Origin: Capitella teleta
Lineage: Eukaryota > Annelida > Polychaeta > Capitellidae
NCBI GenBank assembly: GCA_000328365.1
Contig: KB292914.1
Location: forward strand, 208,468 to 272,467
Length of the DNA stretch: 64,000 bases
Direction of reading: 5' to 3'
Shown here in pieces: positions 51,634-63,184 of the stretch. Each line of letters opens with the position of its first letter. The first letter of the stretch is position 1. The notes beneath the pieces were generated by a model. It made no database searches. It saw only the letters and a program-made list of their open reading frames with translations, and was not told where the DNA came from. Both the position numbers and the translations under genes were made by a program.

Positions 51634-54600
51634 GTGAGTTGTTGGCTTCTTGCAAGTCTCGTGATTGATCTGAGCTCTGGAAACATCGCTTCCGTGGGTT
51701 CTCGTCTTATTATTCGCGATTCTAAAATGATCCTATTTCGGATATGAAGGTCAATTTTGTGTACACTTCGTACCGTTATTTTGTAGCATTGCCTCTGCTT
51801 GGAAGGGTTGTAAATATAATTGTTGAGTGTGTACATGTATATGCATTATGCAAGTTTGTAGAAGTACAGGGTAAGAGGGTTGCAGGGTAACGGTTGTGAT
51901 AAGCCCCTCTTGCGCTGTTGATTAAACGTTTTTGTTGTTTCTGGGGAATTTTAGGAGAAACTTTCTCCAGGGAAGAATAATATATTTGGCTTCCACTCGG
52001 TTAACATTTTGAAATCTGTCAAATATGACGTATACATGTATAGGCCTATTTTCAGAGGCAACTTAGATAACCACGCGCTTTTTTGCCGGGTTCACTGACT
52101 TGGCCAACCGACTGAGGATTAGTAATTGATACATTGAAACTTGGGTTTCATGGCTTTGTATGATTTTACAGGTACATGTATGTCTAGCTGAAAAAGCAAG
52201 GGCATGCATGCATGTGATAAATTGTGGCGCTGGAATCTTCCACGCAGACGTTCGTGCATGATGCATTTTGGGATTGAACTACTGAGTATGGTATTTATTA
52301 TCAGATTATTTATTTGTGAAGTTCGTTGAACCGAAGTTTTCTTAGTTAGATGGGTCCAATAACCAGAGAAAGTATTGTGAAGTCAGAGTAACGGACATTC
52401 ACTTACTAATTTACCTTTTTGTCCTTTTTATTGTGTAACCGTCTATAATCATTGGATTTTAATAACGTCTAAAGAATATATTGCGCATCGAAATAGGCAC
52501 ATTCGCCAGGCACTCAAACTGCGCCGCCTTTAACTTCTCCATGCGCCAATACTACCAGGGATCGGGTTCAATGAATTGTTAATCTAAAGTTGAGCCACAG
52601 AAATGTTTTCATCCATTCTCATCGTCCTCCAACGGTTAACCACATGGTCAACCATCCCTCCCAAATAACCATTTAGGGTAATTAAACTGGGTGCATGGTG
52701 AATCAGAAGTAATATCGATGTCATCTCTAATTCGTCTTGGCATATTTACATGAATATAATATATGCCAAGCATTTCAAGGTGGTCTTTTAATATGAATTA
52801 CTTTCCTAAATTCGCTTTGCTGAGTTTTGCTTTTTTTGTACATATCAGTAGATTGCATGCATAGTTGCATTGGATAACCGTTCATTAAAAACCTCTAGTT
52901 GAGTTATCATTCTCTAATGGCACTTTAGTGAGAACGATAAATGTTCAGTCATGCACTGCAGTAACTATAGCCAACGGGTGCACTGGGTATACATGTATAG
53001 CACACTCATCATTTTTTTTTAAATACCCGGATCGTTCAACCACCCCCGCTTCCTGGATATTGGTTGGATCTCCAGACTATATACTATTTAGTATATACAC
53101 ATACACTGTTGATATCATCAAATTCCAACGGACGCATGGTGGGATTTTCGAGGCTTAATTCTTGTTGGGCGATATTATTTAGTGAATGTTTGACAATGCT
53201 TAAAGATCAAAATATATTTTGCAATCGGATGGAAAAATGGTCGATATGACGTCATGTACCTTGAAACACATAAAACAATGCGATGGAGGAAATAGTTCAC
53301 GTAAGCACCGATTAGCAGGAATGAGCTAAATTTAGACTGGTTCAGTTCAAAAATAAGCGATCAATATCCATTGTTCATCATGATTCGCTTCTCAGACGCC
53401 GTAATGGTTCAGATAGATTTCGGCTGTTACAATTAAGTACATTGCACATCATGACATGAATGCCGACGAAGTGACCTCCGAGCCAGTGCTCTGATGATGT
53501 TTTTGTGTCGGGCAATGGTGATTTTCTCCATTGTTCCTCGAATTGAGAAGTTGGGAACATAGCTTTTTCAAACTCCCATCAATTTCGTGGTGTCTAAATA
53601 TGAGCTGTGTGCGCCATGCTAAATTTTCAATGTGTTCCACTTCATTCCCACACAGCCATCAGGTGACGCTCAGGAAGACACCGTGCATCAGGGCGGGAAA
53701 ATGGGAAGCATATTTCAATACATAGGCCTACATTTAATTATTGGCAAGAATATATTTATTCCTGTGCATAACGAGTTAACGACCCATCAGTTTGCTCCCT
53801 CAGCCTGCTCTACTCGGCGACATGTTTGAACGACCTGTTTCAAATTGAATTCGCAATTACCGGTCAGAGTTGAAGATGCGCTGAATTGCTTCCAGATTCT
53901 CTCAATTAATTGGGTTTTTCGCGTCCGCCGGTCGTAGATGAGGTTACCAGACACGGCGTCTCCGCCGGAAATCGATCTATTTTCGGGCGAAATGAGCGGA
54001 AGAATGCTCCGCCTGTGGGGAAATGGTTCCACTCAACGCGCGTCGATTAACGCCGCTTACGTACCTCGTTCGCACAACGCATATAAATCTATGCGTCTCT
54101 GTGTCGCACAGGGCATTGACCGACATGTCCTTAAACTCGCACTCTTGGGTGCTTGCCAATCCAGTTTCTATATCTCCTTTTTTATAGACATGTATGTAGT
54201 CTTTTATGGTATGCCTTATTGCCTGCAGGTATTGTGAAACGTATGAGGAAGTGGGATGAATATATGTTAACTGATTTCTGATTCCATTGTTCAATACATG
54301 TAACATTGAATAATGCCTCGGAGAACAGTCAACTGGATCACAGAGTGCATGCAGCAGGGTGCAAATCACAAGCAAGAACATCACACGTACAGAGGTCGAA
54401 ATCGGCTTCAGACACCATTGCCCCATGAAATGCATGCTCCCAGTACAGCGAACGTCTCCGCCCGCTTCTGCTTGGCGGGAGCCGTGATCCATTCGACCTG
54501 TTTCAGCTCTTTGACCTGCCAGATGATCTGACTGACCCCTGGATCTAGGGTCTTACAATTTCCCCAAATCCCCATTAAATTGATTTACAATCACGCTGGA

Positions 54601-55446
54601 TGACTCACGGTCAATATCCATGGCAACGCGTGTCTGGACGCAGGGTGTTTGCCCTACTTCTTTCTTTATAATCAGTTTGCCCCAATTTTGCAACTGGAGG
54701 TATTTGCCAAAATGTTTTTGTTGTGTAAGACGCACATGCAACTGCCAAGGAATTCACTCACGAGCGCTCAAGCACTCACAGATGTTGATATTTAGTTGTT
54801 TGTGCATAAATTGGCCATATAATGAATGTTCTAGATATATAGCAAGGTGCTGTTGAGGATGATGTTTCAGACAACAGCCTCCTCCTATGATGCAAGTGAA
54901 CATAACTGGGTCAATGACGACATGGACTGCAACAACAAACACTTGTTCATTATACAGAAGTGATTGATGCTTGTTTAATGAACACCTCTGTTTTTTTGAA
55001 CAACTGTATGCATGCGCCACGTGCAGCAGGCTTCGGAAAAAACTTGGTTCAAGGCCTAGATTGCATAAGTGCAAAAAGTAATGCTCAGATTTATTTTGTT
55101 ATAAAGTTTAATTTGTTTTCAGATACACAAGTTAATCCGGAGTTGTGGTGACTCACAATTTAAAGTAATATTATATACAGTCAAAATATTAGACTGAAAC
55201 AAACTAATGAAAAAATAAAACAAGAACAGGTTTTATGATCAAATAGATATTTTTCAGATTTTTAAAATTCATATATTGAATGCGGCGCACCAATTTGCGA
55301 AGTTATCTGGGTATGGTATAGGTGAAGATGGTCTCAAATGAGAATTGAATGTAGTATTACATAAAATCGATTAAAATTCCCGAGAGTATAAAACAAGTCT
55401 TGATTCACAAGATTGATAAAATCTGATGACTGAATGGGCGTCCATC
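51634..55446. other. spacer between signal-peptide candidate and arrestin gene
   Basis: It should contain downstream exons if the exon at 51555 is real; none was recognised. A 171-codon minus-strand frame at 53977-54492 contains a signal-like MFLLVICTLLHALCDPVDC stretch but has no family resemblance. The region also contains the 3' UTR of the arrestin gene. Confidence 0.45.
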
Positions 55447-56975
55447 TTAGAAATGAGTCACTTGAATGTCATCTGAACCACACGCCCCTCCATCGGGTTC
55501 TTGTTCTTCGTACGCGGGAGGAGGGAGAGTGGGTTGGACGGGAGCAGGACCTCCCGGTGGGAAATCGTAGACAGGGTACAAAGGATGGAAGCTGCAGTTC
55601 AGATCTTCAAGTTGAGAGTCTTCGTAGGACGGAGGGGCTGGAGGACAAGATGTGAAAATGAAGCTGCATAAAGAACATCCGTATCTTACAGTTAGATGGC
55701 AGCATGCTCGCTTCTTCATACGATGGAAGCGCACTGTTGATTATGTCCGTAGCGTCTCGCAATGGCACCGTGCCGATGACCAAATCTTGCTCGAAGAGAA
55801 TAGGACTACTCCCAGAGCCTTTCATAGACACTTTGAACTAAAGAAAGAGTGCATCATCAGGACCGATTGAGTTTGACTGACCAATATGGTGTGTTTGACG
55901 TTGATGAAATCACAGCCTTCGAGGCCTGTTGGTGGCGTCGTGGGGACTTTGATGGTCGCGTCGTCCCACTCGAAGTGTTCACCCGAGAGGATAGGGCCGC
56001 TCTTTTTGATCGGCATTTGACGACAAGTTTGAATTAGTTTAGAATTCACGTCTGTCACGTCGTAAGTACTGAGCTGCAAACGCAATGTACACTCGTCCAG
56101 GTCATCAACAAGGCAATAACTTACCTCTTCTAGGCGGATTTTCACTCTGGCTGACAAACTGCTGTTATTTTTCACATCCACGTGGACTTGAATGTGCTCC
56201 CCCGGGACAAACCCGGTCTTGTTTATGCGAAACTTTGCTTGGATGTCACCGGCACTGCGGCAGAAATAAGTTTGAACCCGCTTCGTCCTAGAGTGCTCAA
56301 CGGGTACCTAAAGAATGAATCCATGGCGTTTCGCATTTACGCAGATTTGCCAAAGCACTTTACCCGAAGCTGTGGATCGTGTAAATTAAGATCCAAATTT
56401 CGAATGACTGAAAAATACTCTGAGGTCTTCGCATAATATCTAGAGGACCCTTTGCGAACCAACATGGCGGTGGATTTGTATCGGACGTAACCCCAATAGC
56501 CTTGGAACGATGAGGGTAAATCCTCTGGGAGCCGGTGTTGGAAAGGTATAGTGTGTGTACCGGGTTGAAGAGTCTCTGAAAGTGTGTAACTTGAAAGCTG
56601 GGAACCTGAGGCCGAAGAGCATGTACGTACCTCCTACCCAAAGATGGAAAACTTTGTATAGATAGGTAGCGGATTTCTTGCAAGCTGGTAGCAATTGAAC
56701 GTACTGCCCTGTCTGGCGCCATTCAGCATATCCTTTGCCACTGAGTCTCACGGTGAGGCCTGCAACCAGAGATGCATCAATTGGAAAACGAAGAATAGGA
56801 ACTCACGTTCAAGGGATGTAACTTCTGTTGTCTCAAGGGTTACAGAACCGCTAACCACATCCCCCGAATGAAACACAGCCTGTGTGTGCAGCGCAGAATT
56901 CATGTACACATAATTAAACATTGAAGGCGTACTCACATTCTCATTCTCGTACTTAATCTGGAATTCTCTCCCCAT
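55447..56975 (-). CDS. ARRDC: arrestin domain-containing protein (alpha-arrestin, ARRDC type)
   Basis: Alpha-arrestins are cytoplasmic adaptors that bring NEDD4-family ubiquitin ligases to membrane cargo on plasma membrane and endosomes. Minus-strand exons: 56937-56975, 56807-56879, 56631-56759, 56364-56605, 56125-56307, 55882-56073, 55690-55837, 55447-55637. They total 1197 nt, 398 residues, close to human ARRDC3 (414). The start ATG at 56975 gives the short MGREFQIKYENEN typical before the first strand. Arrestin_N spans residues about 3-160 (HSGDVVSGSVTLET, RLPEDLPSSFQGYWGYVRYK). Arrestin_C spans about 168-318 (KTGFVPGEHIQVHVDVKNNS, DLVIGTVPL). The tail has two PPxY motifs for WW domains, PPSY (~337) and PPAY (~375). 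The frame is kept only if 56606-56630 is removed as a 25-nt intron. Which ARRDC paralogue it represents is not resolved. Confidence 0.93.
56606..56630 (-). other. predicted ultra-short 25-nt intron in the arrestin gene
   Basis: The sequence runs GTACGTACATG to CTTCGGCCTCAG. Removing it joins WVGG to SQLSSYTLSETLQPG and restores the arrestin frame on both sides; leaving it in shifts the frame and destroys the match. The donor GAG|GTACGT and acceptor CTCAG|GT are consensus. The alternative is a 1-nt sequencing or assembly error, or a real frameshift. Confidence 0.6.
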
Positions 56976-57655
56976 TATTGCCACTTGGTCCTGAAACATT
57001 GAGCTAGAGTTGACAATAGTTTCATTACCGAAGTTTACCTCGATATCAAGAGCAGTCAAAGACTACGGGTAAATCATTTTCCGAGGATCTTCTAAACAAA
57101 GAAACTCAAAACATACCTTGCGTGCAAATGATAAAATAGTTATAAATTTGTGATCCGCGACTTGGTTGCGCTTCGACAAAGAGACGTCTTGTGTTGCGAT
57201 TTGATTTAAATAGGCTAAAACTCATGATCATCTCACGGAACATTCTCAGATCCGCAATTATATCTGGCTCTGTTACCAAAGCAAGCATTTCGTTTATGTT
57301 CCTTTCAATGACCCAATTCTTTTATTAAAAAAAAAAAAAAAACAAAAAAAAAACGACCATGTTTCACTTCAAAGATATCTTCCACAGAAACAACTATTGT
57401 GAACGCCATTATTAATTTCATAGTCTCCGTAATTGTTTTTATTAATGATGATAAGTGTTATGGAACACGCGCCTGTAACACTTTTTATATACTAGTAATG
57501 ATAGCCTCATAGATTACTACGTGATCATATCGTTATTTGGTTTCATACAACCCGGTATAATACACCCGACGAAAGAATGAACGAAATTTTGTATTTTATT
57601 TACAAAACCTTGTGAATTATATGCATGAGTGAGCATGACTAATATTCACTATTTG
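56976..57655. other. spacer between arrestin and CENP-B-like genes
   Basis: It contains the arrestin 5' UTR. A possible upstream exon end at about 57017 (GAG|GTAAAC) paired with a TGTTTCAG acceptor at about 56993 would make the 5' UTR spliced. An A-rich run lies at 57330-57352. No other gene was seen. Confidence 0.45.
57595..57600 (-). promoter_or_regulatory. candidate polyadenylation signal for the CENP-B-like gene
   Basis: AATAAA on the minus strand, about 56 nt after the stop codon, an ordinary distance for a short 3' UTR. Confidence 0.5.
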
Positions 57656-59482
57656 CTACCCAGAGTCATTTGAATTAAATGACGTCATTCCGGGAAACAC
57701 GGGATTTCCTGGAGTTAAAGAAGAACAATCCTGATTAGAGTAATCATGCGAGTCACATGGTTCATTTTTTGGTGAAACTGTTTCATATTCAAAATCTGGA
57801 CATTCTCGTTTAATTGCTGATCTCTGAATGAGCGGGCGATTTTTCACTGTTGTTTTACGTCCCAGTTTAGGAGTAGTAGTCCGTTGTTGCATGCAGTTCG
57901 GCAATTCATTATCAGATACTCTAGAAGATTCTTCACTTGACGATTCGGGGAACAGGAGGGATGCTGAGCGCGACCTTTTAGGTTTCTTCGTGGGTTGATC
58001 GCATCCATGATCATCTTCTTGTTTTATTGTAAATGAGGTCTGATCCGGATCTGGATCCAGAAATCCGTAATCCTGCATGATATTATCGGCCAGGGTGAAT
58101 AGCTGGACGAGGCGGGGCACCCGTTTCTCTGTGTAAAACAATTTCAGATCATTAACCATGGCAACAGCTTCAGCATGCGAGGAGACTCCAATTCTAGACT
58201 CCTCGTCCTCGTCTTCATCCTCATTATCATCATCATCCTCAACCTCCTGTTCTACCTCCTCTTCCTCTTCTTGTTCTTGTTTTTGTTCTTGCTTTTGTTC
58301 TTGTTCTCGTTCTTGCTCTTCTCCCTCTTCCTCTTTGAAACCCTCGTTTGCTTTTTCCTCGTTTTGGTTCGCTCGGAACGACACTCGGTGTCGGATTCGG
58401 AAGCGACACAACCAGCCCTCAGAAGCCTTGAAGTCGTTAGCTCCGAAGAGCTTGGCGTACTCCAGAGCTTTTTCCCTGACGTGAACACCTGAGACTGCAA
58501 TGCCCGCTTCCTTCATACCCTGATACCAATGCCACATGGCCAGGTTGATCTCTTCATACGCACTGAACGCCTTCACTCGCCTCCTCTTCGGATCCTTGTC
58601 CGCTGTCTCGGTCGCTCTCCATTGCAGTATTTCTTCCTGTCGTTTCAAAATGCTTTGCACTTGCGTCTTCCCAATCCCAAACTTGGCGGCTAGCTTCCGG
58701 TGACTCATCTTCGTGCTCATGCTCATCTCGATCAATTCCACCTAGGAGATAGAGAGATAGATGTCTGCGATATGAACCGACGATGGGAATTAACGACAAG
58801 CCTACTAACCGACAATTAATTTTACCGGGTATATACATGCGATTTCTACCAACCTAAGTTTACCATAAATTAAATCATCACAGATCAGATAACCCTTCAG
58901 GCAACTGATCCTAGCTGGCTTCATCATCGCCACCCATTATAATTACACAACATACCGACCGCACTTAATAATGAATTATTCGATCATCAACCAGGCGGTT
59001 CGTGACAACGTGACCATTTTAGGCACTAGCATTTTAATTTACAACTGTTGATTAACATATCGGGTATTCTGAAATTGCCGCATAAATACGTAGATGATAT
59101 TTTTATAAGAGTAAGTGACGGTCATTGATAAATCATTTTACCAGTACATACAGAGTTACAGACACGTATACACAATCAAGAGTATATTGGCCTAATGTAT
59201 AGGTTGATGCTTACTGAGTTAATACATACAGCGTTGCATACATGTATAGTCAAAACGTAAATTTAATGCCTTGATAACCGGCACATCATCTCATGCAAAG
59301 CACACCACCCACCATCTGACCGACCGTGCATGTAGACGACTGAGGCGTGCACAGTGATTTTGAACTAGGCTGACCTTCTTGTCGAGAGTGAGTTCATTCC
59401 TGGACGCCCTGGGCTTCCTCTTCAGCTCATTCGCTCTGGTCATCGCGTCCGCTTTATCTTCTTCGGTCACTAAACTGTCCAT
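57656..59482 (-). CDS. CENP-B/Tigger-type HTH DNA-binding protein, probably domesticated from a pogo transposase
   Basis: Two exons, 59375-59482 and 57656-58741, separated by a 633-nt intron, give 397 residues. The ATG at 59482 is the first in frame in exon 1; upstream codons are open but lack ATG. Residues about 30-75 form a CENP-B N-terminal HTH (ELTLDKKVELIEM, HRKLAAKFGIGKTQVQSILK), with the intron inside it. Residues about 95-160 form the second, Tc5-type HTH (GIAVSGVHVREKALEYAKLF, DFKASEGWLCRFRIRHRVSF). The DDE nuclease that follows in pogo transposases is absent. It is replaced by a long acidic Glu/Gln/Asp tract, a conserved-looking VNDLKLFYTEKRVPRLVQLF segment, a basic KKPKRSRS likely nuclear signal, and two SUMO-type sites (IKQED, IKRE). 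It probably binds DNA in the nucleus; the target is unknown. Confidence 0.85.
58742..59374. other. intron of the CENP-B-like gene
   Basis: 633 nt, AT-rich, interrupting the first HTH. It begins GTCAGC and ends TCTCCTAG. No element was recognised inside. Confidence 0.7.
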
Positions 59483-60524
59483 ATTCAACACAGACAACAC
59501 AGTAGCCACAGTGTGTGTATTGCGACCGCTCGTCGCTTGAAATGAGGCCAAGTGTACTGACTGCAGTCAGACAGCAGGTGAACGGTCGGCGTATGCGAGC
59601 AGCTGCTCAACGCAACGCTTCGCTTCCGATCAATAAAGGCCACTCGTTTACAGGCCGACGCACACGCTAATCAGAGCGTGGTTAAAGGATCGGTGGGCAA
59701 CATAGGAAAAGGCATATAGGAAATAAAAAAGTATTTAATTTGGTAATTACATGTATCCCCATGCCCCACTGCTCACGCATCAATGCATCAGACACGAACA
59801 CGAACACTAAATACAATTTCTATCAACATTTTAATCAATTTAATCATTTTAATCATTTTAATCATTTTAATCATTTTAATCATTTTAATCATTTTAATCA
59901 TTGGATTCTTTTATAATCAGTCTATACCAGAGAAAGGAAATCAGCCATTTATCCATTTATTCACCAATGTGACGAGACAGACATGGCACGTTACCCTGTC
60001 TGAACTCTAAATACTACCCTACCAATGAAGTAATGATATCTATTTTGCCGATGATCCAGCATATGTAAATAATTGTAAATAGTGATGTCGAGAAGCAGCA
60101 ACATACGCCCTCCTACGCACGTCAATCAACCACACATTTGTTTTCAATGCGCAGCACAATAGAGCAGCATTCAGACACTGGGCTGCTCGATCGGGGCATC
60201 TGGATGCAAACAGATATTCATGGAATTCTCCACAATAGCACTCCTCCCCCTCCTGCTTCCCGTTAATACAGGAAGCCACACATGTCTTTGAAACAGTCTG
60301 AATCCGGGTTCCAACTTCATATGTTGCAGTGCTTCCTTAATACAATGGTAATTTCTGACGGTTTAGACTTGGACCCACAAGGAAGTATTACTTCACTTCT
60401 GTTTCGGCTGCATTCTGTATTGGCATATTCGTTGATAATATGGGCATATCGTATATAATTCTGTGTTACGGCATCATTCCAATGTTGGTTCCGGGTCTCT
60501 TCTAAATCCATTGTATCTCTTCCA
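59483..60524. other. spacer with 9-bp minisatellite
   Basis: It contains the CENP-B-like promoter region and the minisatellite listed next. On the minus strand, 60040-60511 carries cysteine-bearing frames (SCINGKQEGEECYC, AAQCLNAALLCC) that can be joined over a 46-nt intron-like gap, but no start, family or end is clear. Confidence 0.4.
59826..59902 (+). repeat. 9-bp minisatellite (TTTTAATCA)n, about 8 copies
   Basis: Nearly perfect tandem copies. Because the unit is three codons, the plus strand reads as an Ile-Ile-Leu repeat, which is not evidence of a membrane protein. Confidence 0.95.
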
Positions 60525-60968
60525 GACAGTGTGATTCCAAGTCATTACCGTCACGACAACGAGTACCGCCAGCGTGCTATGAATAGAACAATATTTATGC
60601 AGTACTTGATGGCAGTTGGTAAAATATACGGTTTGTACCACGGGGAAGATGTCACCGAAGCCCAACCGACTCGAGTTGAACTCCCAACTTCTTTTAAACC
60701 TTCTACCAGTCGTTGCTGTAAAATTGGAGAAAAAGTAGCCCGAAAGAAGAAATCCTGTTACATCATCTACGGTCCAGACTTCGACGCTAAACTCTCAAGG
60801 AGTCAAGACAAAGCAACGCTCTGCACGACGTCATTATATTTACACAACTTCCAGAAATGTTGCCACTATCGCTTGCAGTATGTGATCCAGATGGACGGAT
60901 GCAAGAGTTACTCTCAAGGATCGGCAAGGAAGAAGTGTCGAAGAAGCGTCCGTGAAATGTACCCGTAA
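60525..60968 (+). CDS. candidate terminal exon with anaphylatoxin-like cysteine pattern
   Basis: The frame starts after a strong acceptor (TATCTCTTCCAG) and runs 147 codons to a TAA. Residues CCKIGEKVARKKKSC, then a spaced Cys, then FQKCC, then DGC and KKC resemble the CC-x(n)-C-x(n)-C-xxx-F-xx-CC spacing of anaphylatoxin-like domains in fibulins and complement proteins. It ends with a basic KKCRRSVREMYP tail. If real it is the last exon of a secreted protein. Upstream plus-strand exons, including a signal peptide, were not found. The cysteine resemblance is suggestive only; a single-exon or spurious frame cannot be excluded. Confidence 0.35.
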   Translation, partial: DSVIPSHYRHDNEYRQRAMNRTIFMQYLMAVGKIYGLYHGEDVTEAQPTRVELPTSFKPSTSRCCKIGEKVARKKKSCYIIYGPDFDAKLSRSQDKATLCTTSLYLHNFQKCCHYRLQYVIQMDGCKSYSQGSARKKCRRSVREMYP

Positions 60969-61800
60969 TTAACTCGATCGAAACTTTTGATGCATCTACA
61001 AGCCAACGAATTGCCACGTAAAATAATAACGTTGCTTGACGCACGTGAGAAGATTGACACGAGATTTCTAAATTATTTTTATTAAAATTCTTAAAGATAA
61101 TCCACTCCATAATCCCGACAGTCGATGAAAATCGTGTATACGTAGTCAATGAATACATTGACACCATTCAAGCATTTTGTCATTATGTCCTATAGCAGAG
61201 ACGTACATGTACTAAACCTAACTCACCTCTTCAAATAAAGAGAAATGCATGTAATATTATAAATTGCAAATAATAATTTAGTTGGATCCGTTAATTTTCG
61301 TTTCTTTATTATACTCCAGGTCATTTTGCGTACGCTATTGATATGTTTCATTTATTTATAATTTCTTTGGCTGGCCCAATCATTAATTACTGAAGGGTGT
61401 GATTGAAACTATATTATAATTATATGCACCTGCATGAATACCTCGACCCCACAGCTATACTTAAATCATGTACTATTATATTGTATCACTTTTATTTGTA
61501 AAATGGTAAAAAAAATATATGTATCTTTTGACGACGGTTTAATACACTGATGTTAAATATTATTTTGAAAAAAAAAAAAAAAAAAAAAAAAAACCCGAAA
61601 AAATGAGGCGAGAAATTCGTACCTTTTGGTTGTTTTTCTTTCTTTTTCATTTTACACTGCACCCCCCCCCCCCCAAAAAAAAAAAAAAAAAAAAAAAAAG
61701 ACGAGAAAAATACTAGTATATTTACAATATGAAACGCCACTTTCCGTGAATGCAGCTGAGTAAAAGTAAAAGCGATAATGTACCTTCATAATAATTATGG

Positions 61801-61938
61801 GATGCGGTTGATAGGCCGAATGCTCAGAAGTCCGAAAGGCATATACATACAATATAAAAGTATATAAATCCATAACCCAAACCTAAGTCCCTGAATCTAA
61901 ACATAACCCTTGTGAATTCGGACTTGTGAGCATTCGGC
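61801..61938. repeat. interspersed short repeat with inverted ends, copy B
   Basis: The inverted ends are GCCGAATGCTCAGAAGTCCG at 61815 and, read inward, GCCGAATGCTCACAAGTCCG from 61938. Homology to 45861-45986 (opposite orientation) continues past the inverted end through GATAGG and GGTTGATAGG, so the true element border lies slightly outside. It is non-coding. Confidence 0.65.
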
Positions 61939-62429
61939 ATAAAGAGCCGTTCCCCATAATATAAGAAGCACCTGAATCTCTATACTGAACATCTCAAAAT
62001 ACTTATCTGTCCGTTCCATCAAGGAAATTGACGGCTATTACACTTCATATGCAATAAGAACCCTCTGCATGCACGGAGGCAGCCGTGAATGCACCACCTT
62101 CAGGGAACTAATTGGAGACTGTTCTTTGACGCGGATCGAGAGCGTTATGCCTTGTGAATCTATCTATGACCACGCAACATATCAATGCTTATCTATGTAT
62201 GTAAGTGCACGTGTACTATATCATGGTGATTCATTAAATTAATTGCGTTAAATTTATTTTAATACACATGTTCATGCATATCCTTATCAGCATGGGTATC
62301 GGAAAGGTATTCACAGTTATCTATAAATTGAAACAAGAGCAAATTGCATTCTGGGGATTTCAATTATTGTACAAGTATTTTTAAACAGCAAAACCATGTC
62401 TACGATCGTATGATTATTAGTGAGCGTTA

Positions 62430-62431
62430 TG

Positions 62432-62512
<81 letters not shown>
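62430..62512. repeat. (AAT)n microsatellite, about 27 units
   Basis: About 83 bp of pure AAT repeats, the same motif as the longer array at 43.3 kb. Confidence 0.98.
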
Positions 62513-63184
62513 TGTTATGGCTAATAAATTCTGGAACTTAGGGAGCAAAGAGTTCTGGATTAAACAGCCCACTTCAGAGTCCATTATTGAAAACCTGGTT
62601 CCTCACCCCTTTATTGAAACAAATTGAGGGCTTCGTATTTATGTGACTGGTGAACACAAAAAGACAAGATTTTTCTGCTGCACAGATTCACATTTATTCC
62701 GATTTAATATAATTATTATAGAGAAATGCAACGCGATATTCATGATTGATCGACAACCATGCAAACATTACTGGAACTTCAAAGAAGGAATGCTCATAAA
62801 TTTTTCACATAATACAGCCATTGATAACTGTACATATGAGACGGGAAAAACAATCTACACAATTTCCTATCCTCGTCAATATCAAGTAAAATTCAAAACA
62901 CTCATACTTCATCAGTATAATATTATACACACACCATGTATACACCAATTCAGCTGATAAGATAATGAAACATAAAAACAAGTGCAGAATACGATAACAA
63001 TTGAAAAGAAAAAAAGAAAAGAAAAAAAAACCCAACAAGGTAGCCTTTGGAATGATAAGAAAAATTGTTTTCTTTTGGCAAGAGACACAGGATAATTATG
63101 ACTAGAGAGAAGGAGAAAGAGGAACACAAGAAAACAAAATACATGTAATTGTTGTGACAAGTGTCAGATTAGGAATGACAAAAG

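Larger units (their letters stand above)
60969..63184. other. spacer with simple repeats
   Basis: It contains a poly-A run at about 61567-61594, a C14/A24 run at about 61663-61699, the second copy of the 125-bp interspersed repeat, an (AAT)n array and A/G-rich tracts at 63005-63030. No gene was recognised. Confidence 0.55.

Noticed and set aside
58158-58492. Ser/Cys-rich and Leu/Phe-rich plus-strand frames
   Set aside because: They are antisense shadows of the acidic Glu/Gln tract of the CENP-B-like gene.
59783-60010. Plus-strand frame with an Ile-Ile-Leu repeat resembling a membrane protein
   Set aside because: It is the 9-bp minisatellite read in frame; there are no other coding signs.
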